DNA from: an uncultured Prevotellaceae bacterium
GTDB taxonomy: Bacteria > Bacteroidota > Bacteroidia > Bacteroidales > Bacteroidaceae
Length of the DNA stretch: 47,755 nt
NCBI GenBank assembly: GCA_947307015.1
Contig: CAMZHV010000017.1
Location: 1 to 47,755 of the forward strand
Direction: 5' to 3'
Below, one piece after another: positions 22,342 to 30,328 of this stretch (positions are counted from its first letter, which is position 1; the number at the start of each line of letters is the position of its first letter). The notes beneath the pieces are model-generated. The model was not told the DNA's origin and did no database searches. It worked only from the letters and a program-made list of their open reading frames with translations. Made by a program: the position numbers and the translations under genes.

Positions 22342-23759
22342 TGTGGAAGGAAGGTCTTGAGGGTGATGCTATTTCTTATGATTCTTCGCATGGCAGTGAG
22401 AGAGTCTACAAGCCCAGAAGCGCGAACTTGAATGAGGGCATTGCCGAGGGCTGTGCCTTCTTGAGGACCAGCGATGACGGGCATCTGGAGAGCGTCGGCC
22501 GTAAACTGCATGAGATATTCGTTACGAGAGCCACCACCGATGACATGAAGACGCTGAATGTCGACCGGGGTGAGGCGACGCAGGACTTCGACGACCTCAC
22601 GATAGCGGAATGAGAGGGAGCGGAAGATGACGCGGACATAGTCGGCTGGTGTCTCAGGAAGCGATTGGCCAGTCTCACGGAGGTAGTCGCAAATGGCGGC
22701 AGTCATCGAGGCAGGATGTGCAAAACGAGGATCGTCGGGAGCGATGAGGCTGTCGCACGACGACTGTAGGCATAAAGCGTTCAGCGCGTTCACGTCAGAC
22801 GGGATGTCGGCAGCTGTCGACTGCCATTCCTTGCGGCACTGCTCATAGATCCAAAGGCCGGTGATGTTTTTGAGGAAACGAGTTGTGTGGTCGAGACCAC
22901 CCTCGTTGGTAAAGTTCTCGGCGTAGCTATCAGCATTGATGATAGGCGTGGGAGATTCCACACCGAGAAGAGACCAGGTGCCGCAGCTGAGATAGGCGAA
23001 ACGGTCGTCTTCTGCAGGCACGGCGGCGACAGCCGAAGCGGTGTCGTGAGCCGCGACAGCGATGACAGGAATTGCACCCAGCTGCGTAGCAGCCTGCACT
23101 TGCTCTGATATTGTGCCTACGCACTCGCCTGGCTGCACGAGACGCCCAAAATGCTGACGCGTGAGGCCGATCGTGGCGAGGAGATCCGTGTCGAGATCGC
23201 CTGTGCTGGGATTGAGCATCTGTGATGTAGAAGCCACGGTGTACTCGCAGACGGCTTCACCCGTGAGCATATAGATTAAAGCATCCGGAATGAAGAGAAT
23301 CTTGGCGGCATGCTGCAAGGCTACACATCCGTTACGGCGCAACGTATCGAGCTGGAAGAGGGAGTTAAAGGGCATAAACTGAATGCCCGTACGCTCATAG
23401 ACCTGCTGCTGCGACATACGCTCCGCGAAATAATGCTCCATAGCACCGTCGGTGTGCGGGTCACGATAGCAATATGGAAGGCTGAGGAGCTGACCATCGG
23501 CACCGAAGAAGGCGAAGTCGCAGCCCCAGGTGTCGATGCCAATGCTCTTTATCTCCAATCCTTCGGTTTTCACTTGCCGCAAGGCACGAAGAATCTCATT
23601 GTAGAGGTGCGGAAGATTCCAAAAGATGTGTCCGCCGAGCGGCATTTGCGGATTATCAAAACGGGTGAACTCGCGCATGGTAACACGCTCGCCGTCGAAG
23701 GAGGCGAGAACGGTGCGTCCGCTAGTGGCGCCGAGGTCAACGGCAAGGTAGTTAAGCAT
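22338..23759 (-). CDS. rhaB: Rhamnulokinase (RhaB), FGGY family
   Basis: RhaB phosphorylates L-rhamnulose at C1. The 473-residue protein has LAVDLGATSGRTVLASFDG, GIDTWGCDFAFFGADG, the substrate-binding EHYFAERMSQQQVYERTGIQ, the catalytic Asp in VAAHDTASAVAAVP, and the C-terminal HVIGGGSRNEYLMQFTADAL. The rhamnose isomerase, aldolase and permease genes that usually accompany it are not in the window, so it is assigned by sequence alone; other methylpentulose substrates cannot be excluded. It is followed by the Nudix gene with a 4-bp overlap. Confidence 0.9.
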   Translation of the reverse strand: MLNYLAVDLGATSGRTVLASFDGERVTMREFTRFDNPQMPLGGHIFWNLPHLYNEILRALRQVKTEGLEIKSIGIDTWGCDFAFFGADGQLLSLPYCYRDPHTDGAMEHYFAERMSQQQVYERTGIQFMPFNSLFQLDTLRRNGCVALQHAAKILFIPDALIYMLTGEAVCEYTVASTSQMLNPSTGDLDTDLLATIGLTRQHFGRLVQPGECVGTISEQVQAATQLGAIPVIAVAAHDTASAVAAVPAEDDRFAYLSCGTWSLLGVESPTPIINADSYAENFTNEGGLDHTTRFLKNITGLWIYEQCRKEWQSTAADIPSDVNALNALCLQSSCDSLIAPDDPRFAHPASMTAAICDYLRETGQSLPETPADYVRVIFRSLSFRYREVVEVLRRLTPVDIQRLHVIGGGSRNEYLMQFTADALQMPVIAGPQEGTALGNALIQVRASGLVDSLTAMRRIIRNSITLKTFLPQ

Positions 23760-23792
23760 GGGGAGTGATAATAATTTAATGTTTAAAGTTCT

Positions 23793-24977
23793 TTAGCTCA
23801 AAATCGTGCGTCCGACGGCCTTACGGATTTCAAACATATACATCAGGCAGGAAAGCAGGAAATAGACGCCTGCGATGATCCATATAGCCATCATCTCGCG
23901 GTGGCAGTCGCCGAGGGAAGCGCCCATGCCCGAGATGCGAACGTAGGCGTTGGCGCCCCACGTGGAGGGGAAGAACATACCGACTGCTTTCCAGAATGGA
24001 GGGATGGAGGCACCAGGCCAGCTGACACCCGTGAGGAAGAGCAGGGGAATGGACATGAAGACGAACAACAAGATGCAGTCCTCACGACGATAGACGAAGC
24101 CGGAATAGAAAATCGCCATGAACGTGCAGGCCAGCAGATAGGGCACGAAGAAACCTATCAGATCCCAGAAATGAGCGAGCTGCGGCAAACCGAACCAACG
24201 CGTGACGCAGACAGACATATAGATGGCCATGAGCAGGAACACGAGGAAGTGGACGAGACCACGACCGAGCACAATGGCGATGGCGTTCTTGTAGTGGCGC
24301 GTGGGCGGGATGACGAGGCCGCGGAAACGCTCACGCGAGCGACCCATGGACATGCCTACGCCAAGACACAAAGCCTGCTGCAGAATGAGCATGAGCACAG
24401 GTGGGATAAGGAAGGCGCAGAAGCCTCCGGCGGAGTTGTACAACTTCACCTCTTCGAAACGGACAGGCCAGCGCGCAAGCTCTTCTTCGCGACGAGTGAT
24501 ATTCTCCTGATGCTCTCGCACTTTTATGGAGCGATTGAGTTCCTGAGCTACATTGACAATGCCAAGATATGCGACCTTGTAGTAGAGCATAGAGGTCAAG
24601 TCGCTGTAGAGTCCAACGACAGTCTGATTGCCACGCCACAGTTCTTTGTCGAACTCGGCAGGCACACGCATGATGGCATACACATCACGTCGACGCATAA
24701 GTTCCTGCGCTTCGTCCATGCTGGTGCAATGAGCTGCTATCTGTACCTCAGCAGTGGCATCCACACGACGGATGAAGTCGCGGCTGCGGGCACTCATGCA
24801 GTCATCGACAACGCAAATGGGCAACTCGCGTTGCGTCTCGGTGCTGTAGATCATCGCATAAAGCAACGGATAAGCCAGCGGCAGCAAGATGATGAAGAGC
24901 AGAATGCCTTCGTCCTTAACAATATCGCTGAGCTCATCGAGCCAGACATGCAGTATCGGAAAATGAGGTTTAATCAC
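23793..24977 (-). CDS. ABC-2 type transporter permease
   Basis: A 394-residue inner-membrane protein of the ABC2_membrane_3 (YhhJ/YhiH) type. One N-terminal helix (DEGILLFIILLPLAYPLLYAMI) is followed by a periplasmic domain of about 140 residues (ELPICVVDDCMSARSRDFIR, MRRRDVYAIMRVPAEF), then five helices in the C-terminal half. Its stop-side neighbour is rhaB; its start overlaps the end of the second permease (ATGA). The two permeases form a pair with HlyD and TolC genes upstream. No ATPase gene is present in the cluster. Confidence 0.88.
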   Translation of the reverse strand: MIKPHFPILHVWLDELSDIVKDEGILLFIILLPLAYPLLYAMIYSTETQRELPICVVDDCMSARSRDFIRRVDATAEVQIAAHCTSMDEAQELMRRRDVYAIMRVPAEFDKELWRGNQTVVGLYSDLTSMLYYKVAYLGIVNVAQELNRSIKVREHQENITRREEELARWPVRFEEVKLYNSAGGFCAFLIPPVLMLILQQALCLGVGMSMGRSRERFRGLVIPPTRHYKNAIAIVLGRGLVHFLVFLLMAIYMSVCVTRWFGLPQLAHFWDLIGFFVPYLLACTFMAIFYSGFVYRREDCILLFVFMSIPLLFLTGVSWPGASIPPFWKAVGMFFPSTWGANAYVRISGMGASLGDCHREMMAIWIIAGVYFLLSCLMYMFEIRKAVGRTILS

Positions 24978-26149
24978 GGGATATATTCTTTATGGAGGAA
25001 TGCGTCAGTCAAGCGATAATAGAACAGCTGCGGCAAGAGGAAGATGGCAATGAGTGCCACAACACTTGTCCAAATATAACTAATGGGATAGCCGTTCAGT
25101 GCCTGATTGACATAGATGAGGAAATAATGGTGCAAAGGGAAAACGTTAGACAACCACTGGAAAGGCTCGTCCATCGCCGAGACCGGGAAGGAGAAGCCAG
25201 CCAGCGAGAGCTGCAATACACCAAACAACGAACATGCGGACATAGCCATACGCATCTGACTCGGAAACACCTCGAACATAAGAAGGCCGAAACCTTGGGA
25301 GGCGAGAACAGCAACGAAGCCCCAAAGCATCATGCGCGGAATCCCGCAAGCGCAAGGGAACTGCAGATAGCTGTAGAAGACGAGGTCGATAAGCCAGAAG
25401 ATGATGGTGTAGAGCACCGTTTGAGGCAAGAGTTTGCCTAGAACAGCAACCCATACGTTGTTGCCTGACATCTCGTAGAGTTTTTTCTGGCTTCCACGTT
25501 TCCATTCCATGCCAATGGAGTATGAGGTCGTAAGCATGATGACAATCATCAACAAGCCTGGCACGAGAAGATTGGACAAGACAACAGAGTAGTTAAGATG
25601 CGGGTTGCCAAGGGGATGACTCTCAATGACAATAGGCTGTAGGGTGCCCATGATTTGGTCATCGCGGAAGCCACGGGCACGCATCGTCTCACGTGTAATA
25701 GCCAATCCGACCATTTCGCCCATCTTGCGCATATCCTTCATCAGCAACGAAGCAGGGATGTAATATATGTCGTTGGTGTAGAACGAAATAACGGGTTGAC
25801 GCTGCGTCAGTGCCGCCTCAGTAGTACCCTTGGGGATACGGAAGATGGCATAGATCTCGCCACGCTGCATAGCCTGACGCGCCTGTGTGAAGCTGGTGGT
25901 CTGCAGCACGAAATTCGTCTCCTCCATCGAGCCGAGGATGCGCGTGAGCTGGCGCGTGACGTGCGTATCGTCCTCATCGACGAGTGCTGCCGGCAGTTTC
26001 GTGGGCAATCCCGCTCCCATCATCGTTGTGAAGAACGTCAGGAATCCCAACGGTGCCACAAACATGATGATGATGAAGATAGGACGGCGCGCGAAAGTGC
26101 TAAGCTCGCGACTCGTGATGAGCCATATTCTGTTTAATGCTTTCAGCAT
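24974..26149 (-). CDS. ABC-2 type transporter permease (partner)
   Basis: 391 residues, with the same topology as the next gene: an N-terminal helix (IIIMFVAPLGFLTFFTTMMG), a periplasmic domain with ALVDEDDTHVTRQLTRILGS and MQRGEIYAIFRIPKG, and five C-terminal helices. The shared RGEIYAIFRIP / RDVYAIMRVP motif shows that the two permeases are paralogues. It begins 5 bp after the HlyD-family gene. The exported substrate is unknown; relatives are linked to drug or envelope-lipid export. Confidence 0.88.
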   Translation of the reverse strand: MLKALNRIWLITSRELSTFARRPIFIIIMFVAPLGFLTFFTTMMGAGLPTKLPAALVDEDDTHVTRQLTRILGSMEETNFVLQTTSFTQARQAMQRGEIYAIFRIPKGTTEAALTQRQPVISFYTNDIYYIPASLLMKDMRKMGEMVGLAITRETMRARGFRDDQIMGTLQPIVIESHPLGNPHLNYSVVLSNLLVPGLLMIVIMLTTSYSIGMEWKRGSQKKLYEMSGNNVWVAVLGKLLPQTVLYTIIFWLIDLVFYSYLQFPCACGIPRMMLWGFVAVLASQGFGLLMFEVFPSQMRMAMSACSLFGVLQLSLAGFSFPVSAMDEPFQWLSNVFPLHHYFLIYVNQALNGYPISYIWTSVVALIAIFLLPQLFYYRLTDAFLHKEYIP

Positions 26150-26154
26150 TGCAT

Positions 26155-27144
26155 TTATTCCTTAATGATAACGGTCATGCCAGCGAGGATGTCCTGAACA
26201 TCAGCCTGATTCACGGGACGTGCGATCACCTCGAAGGTCTTGAGGTCATACTGGTCGAGGGCCTTAGTAGCCTTCCATGTAGCATAGCTGCCCATGACAT
26301 TAATGCCTGCAATGCGAACCATGAGCTCGCGATCAACGGCAGGAGCATAGACCTTCAGTTCCATACCCACTTTCATGCCCGGCAGATAGTCCTCGCGAAC
26401 ATTAAAGATGAAGCGTACATCATAGTCTTTGGCGATATTCATGATGGGAGCGCCTGTACCAACGAGCTCGCCCACTTCAGGGAAGATCTCGGTAACGGTG
26501 CCGTCTGCTGTAGCCAGCAAAACAGTCTCCTTCTGATAGCCCTGCACTTCGGTGACAGCACCCTGAGCGCGTGCAACCTGAGCGGCAGCAGCAGCTTTGT
26601 CTTCGCGGCGTGCGCCTTCGCAAGCCATCTCGTACTGACTCTTAGCTGCTTTCTCCGTTGCCTGCATCGCCTTCAACTGAGCTTCAGCCTCGTCGCGTTT
26701 CTGGGCGGGGATGACGCCCTCATCGTAGAGACGGGAGACACGTGCGAAAGTCTTCTCGGCAACCTCCAAGCCAGCCTGAGCCTTTTGCCAAAGCTCGTAC
26801 GCGCCCTGTATCTCTTGCTGACGGGCTCCGTTCTTGGCTTTTTGTTCGATGGCCTTGGCTGCAGCTTCGGCAGCTTGAGCCTGCATCATTTTAGCTTCTA
26901 CTTCAGGTGAATCCATGATCACAAGCGTGTCGCCCGCTTTCACCTTGTCGCCAGTCTGCACACGTATTTCCTTGACACGGCTGGGCACTTTGCTCGACAC
27001 ACGATAGTCGGTGGTTTCTGCCTGTCCTTGCAGAACTTCTTTAGGTTTCGGCAGGAAAATGCCGACGAAGATGACCAGAAGCATCACGCCCACCAGCACA
27101 AAGGCGATGATGAGCAGATTGTTGAATTTTGTTCGTTTAGCCAT
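26155..27144 (-). CDS. HlyD-family membrane fusion protein
   Basis: The periplasmic adaptor links the permease pair to TolC. The 329-residue protein has one N-terminal membrane anchor (about 10-30, LIIAFVLVGVMLLVIFVGIF) and a split lipoyl domain (VKAGDTLVIMDSPEVEAKMM, and ETVLLATADGTVTEIFPEVG). Between them is a long coiled coil (about 75-200) rich in A, E, K and Q. The beta-barrel part ends with NQADVQDILAGMTVIIKE. It sits 41 bp after the TolC gene and 5 bp before the first permease. The YhiI/EmrA-like layout fits the cluster. Confidence 0.92.
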   Translation of the reverse strand: MAKRTKFNNLLIIAFVLVGVMLLVIFVGIFLPKPKEVLQGQAETTDYRVSSKVPSRVKEIRVQTGDKVKAGDTLVIMDSPEVEAKMMQAQAAEAAAKAIEQKAKNGARQQEIQGAYELWQKAQAGLEVAEKTFARVSRLYDEGVIPAQKRDEAEAQLKAMQATEKAAKSQYEMACEGARREDKAAAAAQVARAQGAVTEVQGYQKETVLLATADGTVTEIFPEVGELVGTGAPIMNIAKDYDVRFIFNVREDYLPGMKVGMELKVYAPAVDRELMVRIAGINVMGSYATWKATKALDQYDLKTFEVIARPVNQADVQDILAGMTVIIKE

Positions 27145-27185
27145 AATATCTATTTTTTCTTTATTTCAATATTTTCAATTTACAT

Positions 27186-28826
27186 TCAATGTGAAAGAGT
27201 TCCCAAAGCCCTCATGAGATAGAGGTCAGCGAGGCGGACATCAATCTCCGCATCGACCAGTGTGGAATGCGATGAGAGCCAAGCGGTTTGTGCCTGTAGC
27301 ACATTGCTCACGGGGATGACACCTTCCTTCATGCCGAGGTTGGCCATACGCAAGTTCTCATCGGCTTGCTCCTGTGAGCGCATCGCGGTAACGAGACGTC
27401 GTTGTGCTTCCTGCAACTTCTGACGGTTCTGGTTAACTTGTAGTGTAATTTTCTCGCGAACCTCTTCGGCTTGCGTTTGCGCAATCTGAGCCTCCACCTT
27501 CGCCTGCTTCACCTTGTAGAAACGATCGCCCCACGTGATGATGGGTACTTTCAGCATAACACCTACGGTCCACATTCCACCAAACTTCTTTTGGAAGCCG
27601 TTATAGACGTTGGGATTAGAAACAAGATAGCCTGCGGTGAGTGCCAGATTGGGCATATATTCCGAACGCGCCACTTTCACCTGTTCGCGCTTCACCTGAG
27701 CTGCGATCTCCAGAGCGCGAAGTTCGGGGCGATGAGACAGAGCCGTCTCAACGGCAAAGGGAACATCAGCATTCGGCTGCAACGATGCTGACAGGTGCTG
27801 TGCGCCATCAGCTGTTACATTGCTGCCCTCGTCCTCCAAAGTGAAGTTAGAGTCCAGGGGTAATCCGCAGAGCTGAGCTAAAGCCATGCGTGAGAGCATC
27901 AAACCATTTTCGACCTGAATCAGAGCCACTTCGGCTTCGTTGACTTTCACCTTCACAGAGAGTCCGTCGGCTTTCGTTGTCATGCCTTCTGCAATGAGCT
28001 TATCCACATCGCCGTCCAACTTCTTCACGGTAGTCAGGAAACTCTCGGCCAACTGCTTCTTGCCCTCTAAGGCTACAATGCGCCAGTAGGCTTCATCGAC
28101 ACTCACCAGAAGATCTTGCTCCTCTAATGTGGTTTTCTCACCAGCGGCCTGTTCTGCCAGACGTGTAATCTTGTCGTAGGCGCGAATCTTGCCGCCCATA
28201 TACAGGGGTTGCGTCAACATCACGGCTGCGCCAGCCATGTTACGTGTATCTGTGCGGAAAGCATCGACGATGTTCTGGCCTGTAGCATCAAGGGTGGCTG
28301 CCATCGACGTGAGCATAGCGTTGAAGACCGTAGAGGCCTGCTCCATATAAGGTGCAGCCATCTGCTGTATCAACTGAGGGTTAGCCATCATCTGTACCAG
28401 CTGCGGATTTTGAGCCAGGATAGCCTGTACCTCAGGATTCTGCATGAGCTGTAAAAACTCAGGGCTCTGCATGAAGCCAGCCCAGCGCTGCTGAAGATCG
28501 GCAGACCCCTGTGCAAGACCTTGACGAATAGAACCCGCCAGATTGGTTCCCATATTGGAGAGCGCCTGCTTCTGGTCATTATTCAAAAGTGAAATTTCAC
28601 GTGACGTGTACTGATAAGTGCCGACGGCATTGACACGAGGGAAGTAATTGCTCAGTGCCGACTTGCGTTGCCAGTGTGCAGCCTCCTGCTTGAGGGCACT
28701 CATCTTCAGCTCTTTGTTGTTACGTAATGCTAATGTGCGACAGCTATCCAACGACAGCGTCTGTCCGACGGCAGACGAAACTATGAGGAGTGACAGCGCA
28801 CCAGCCACAATAAACATTCTTTTCAT
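27186..28826 (-). CDS. TolC-family outer membrane efflux protein with an NP-repeat insertion
   Basis: A signal peptide (to about GQT) is followed by two OEP repeats of the trimeric outer-membrane channel: LSLDSCRTLALRNNKELKMS in the first and LSHRPELRALEIAAQVKREQ in the second. At 546 residues it is about 100 longer than usual. The extra part (about 85-200) is rich in Q, M and A and holds four motifs spaced by about ten residues, SPEF (121), NPEV (130), NPQL (140) and NPQL (149). This resembles the NP repeats of STI1/ubiquilin-type helical modules. It probably extends the periplasmic coiled coil. It lies 22 bp downstream of hisS on the same strand. Confidence 0.9.
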   Translation of the reverse strand: MKRMFIVAGALSLLIVSSAVGQTLSLDSCRTLALRNNKELKMSALKQEAAHWQRKSALSNYFPRVNAVGTYQYTSREISLLNNDQKQALSNMGTNLAGSIRQGLAQGSADLQQRWAGFMQSPEFLQLMQNPEVQAILAQNPQLVQMMANPQLIQQMAAPYMEQASTVFNAMLTSMAATLDATGQNIVDAFRTDTRNMAGAAVMLTQPLYMGGKIRAYDKITRLAEQAAGEKTTLEEQDLLVSVDEAYWRIVALEGKKQLAESFLTTVKKLDGDVDKLIAEGMTTKADGLSVKVKVNEAEVALIQVENGLMLSRMALAQLCGLPLDSNFTLEDEGSNVTADGAQHLSASLQPNADVPFAVETALSHRPELRALEIAAQVKREQVKVARSEYMPNLALTAGYLVSNPNVYNGFQKKFGGMWTVGVMLKVPIITWGDRFYKVKQAKVEAQIAQTQAEEVREKITLQVNQNRQKLQEAQRRLVTAMRSQEQADENLRMANLGMKEGVIPVSNVLQAQTAWLSSHSTLVDAEIDVRLADLYLMRALGTLSH

Positions 28827-28848
28827 ACCTTATATTAAATATGTACTC

Positions 28849-30240
28849 TTACGATTGTACTTTTGCTATCAATTCGTCAGTCGACACGACCAACTGCTCA
28901 CCTGTGATCATATCCTTGAGTGTGAACTTGCCTGCTGCCATCTCCGTCTCACCGGCAATGGCAACGAAAGGAATGGCACGAGCGTTGGCATAGGCCATCT
29001 GCTTCTTCATTTTGGCCGCATCTGAATAGATCTCAGTGCGGATGCCGGATCTGCGGGCAGCAGCCACGGCGGGAAGGGAATAAGCGGCTTCGGCATCGCC
29101 AAAGTTCACAAAAAGCAACTCCGTCGTCGTACTCACTTCTTTGGGATAGAGATCCAGCTGGTTGAGAACATCATAGATACGATCAGCACCAAAGGAGATA
29201 CCTACTCCCGAAAGCCCGGGCATACCGAAGATGCCTGTCAGGTTGTCGTAGCGACCGCCGCCAGTGATGCTGCCAATCTCCACGTCCAAGGCTTTCACTT
29301 CGAAGATACAGCCCGTATAATAGTTGAGGCCGCGGGCGAGGGTGAGATCGAGTTGGAGGGCAGACCCACCCCCTACTCTACCAGTGAGAGAGGGTGCAGT
29401 TACTAAAGCGTATTTATTCAGAACAAATTCTACTTCGTCACAACCTTTCAGACCCATCTCGCTGTCTTTGAGCACTTCGCGCATCGTCTGCAGCTTCTCC
29501 TTGTTGGAGCCGCTGAGTTTGATAATGGGTTGCAGGCGTTCAATGGCTTCAGCGGGGATTCCGTTCTCCGCCAACTCGGCGTTGACAGCGTCGAGACCTA
29601 TCTTGTCGAGCTTGTCAATGGCTACGGTGATGTCCACAATCTTGTCGGCCTGCCCAATCATCTCGGCAATGCCGGTGAGGATTTTGCGGTTGTTGATCTT
29701 AATACATACACGGATGCCGAAGCGATGGAACACTTCGTCGATAATCTGCATCAGCTCAACTTCGTTCAACAGGGAATCGGAACCAACGACATCGGCATCA
29801 CACTGGTAGAACTCACGATAACGCCCTTTTTGCGGACGATCGGCACGCCAGACCGGTTGAATCTGGAAACGGCGGAACGGAAGTGTCAGTTCGTCACGGT
29901 GCTGCACCACAAAACGGGCGAAAGGCACGGTGAGGTCATAACGCAGACCTTTCTCACAAATACAAGCTGCCAGTTTCGGTGTACCGCCCTCGCAGAATGC
30001 CGAAGGATCAACGCCCCGAAGGAAATCACCACTGTCAAGGATCTTGAACAACAGTTTGTCGCCCTCTTCGCCATACTTGCCCATGAGCGTCGAGAGGTTC
30101 TCCATGGCGGGAGTCTCGATCTGCTGGAAGCCGTACTGCGCATAGACGCTACGTATGGTGTCGAAAATATAATTGCGACGTGCCATCTCCTGTGGTCCGA
30201 AGTCACGCGTTCCTTTGGGAATACTTGGTTTTTGTGCCAT
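28849..30240 (-). CDS. hisS: Histidyl-tRNA synthetase (HisS) with element-encoded insertion
   Basis: HisS charges tRNA-His. Class II motifs are present: motif 1 near the start ([19 protein letters not shown]), motif 2 with [20 protein letters not shown] and [12 protein letters not shown], the histidine-A sequence [15 protein letters not shown] and motif 3 [11 protein letters not shown]. The C-terminal anticodon domain starts after [12 protein letters not shown]. About 14 residues containing [12 protein letters not shown] are inserted before [15 protein letters not shown], encoded by a palindromic element at 29362-29399. The insertion is in frame, just before the active-site strand, and does not touch motif residues. 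Length 463 fits a Bacteroidetes HisS plus the insert. The gene has its own promoter (30270-30300). Confidence 0.97.
   Translation of the reverse strand: MAQKPSIPKGTRDFGPQEMARRNYIFDTIRSVYAQYGFQQIETPAMENLSTLMGKYGEEGDKLLFKILDSGDFLRGVDPSAFCEGGTPKLAACICEKGLRYDLTVPFARFVVQHRDELTLPFRRFQIQPVWRADRPQKGRYREFYQCDADVVGSDSLLNEVELMQIIDEVFHRFGIRVCIKINNRKILTGIAEMIGQADKIVDITVAIDKLDKIGLDAVNAELAENGIPAEAIERLQPIIKLSGSNKEKLQTMREVLKDSEMGLKGCDEVEFVLNKYALVTAPSLTGRVGGGSALQLDLTLARGLNYYTGCIFEVKALDVEIGSITGGGRYDNLTGIFGMPGLSGVGISFGADRIYDVLNQLDLYPKEVSTTTELLFVNFGDAEAAYSLPAVAAARRSGIRTEIYSDAAKMKKQMAYANARAIPFVAIAGETEMAAGKFTLKDMITGEQLVVSTDELIAKVQS
29362..29399 (+). repeat. Palindromic element arm inside hisS
   Basis: AGACCCACCCCCTACTCTAC then CAGTGAGAGAGGG. 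It is a diverged copy of the arm; the hairpin is imperfect, which suggests an older insertion. In the hisS frame it reads [11 protein letters not shown], the same peptide as in NadD and (split by a core) Gmk. No partner arm is nearby. Confidence 0.8.
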
Positions 30241-30269
30241 GATTATACTTCTTTTTCAAAAAGCGGGTG

Positions 30270-30300
30270 CAAAGTTAGACAATTCTTCTTATTTGACAAA
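30270..30300 (-). promoter_or_regulatory. hisS promoter: TTTG, 19 bp, TAACTTTG
   Basis: On the minus strand a -33 box TTTG (30297-30300) and a -7 box TAACTTTG (30270-30277) are separated by 19 bp, and the hisS ATG lies 29 bp downstream of the -7 box. Confidence 0.8.
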
Positions 30301-30328
30301 GGGAAGGGGGCAAAGTGAACCCTTTTCG

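Noticed and set aside
23901..25019. Long open frame antisense to the first ABC-2 permease (372 codons)
   Set aside because: The product is His/Glu/Asp rich without any recognisable fold, and the opposite strand has a clear membrane protein.
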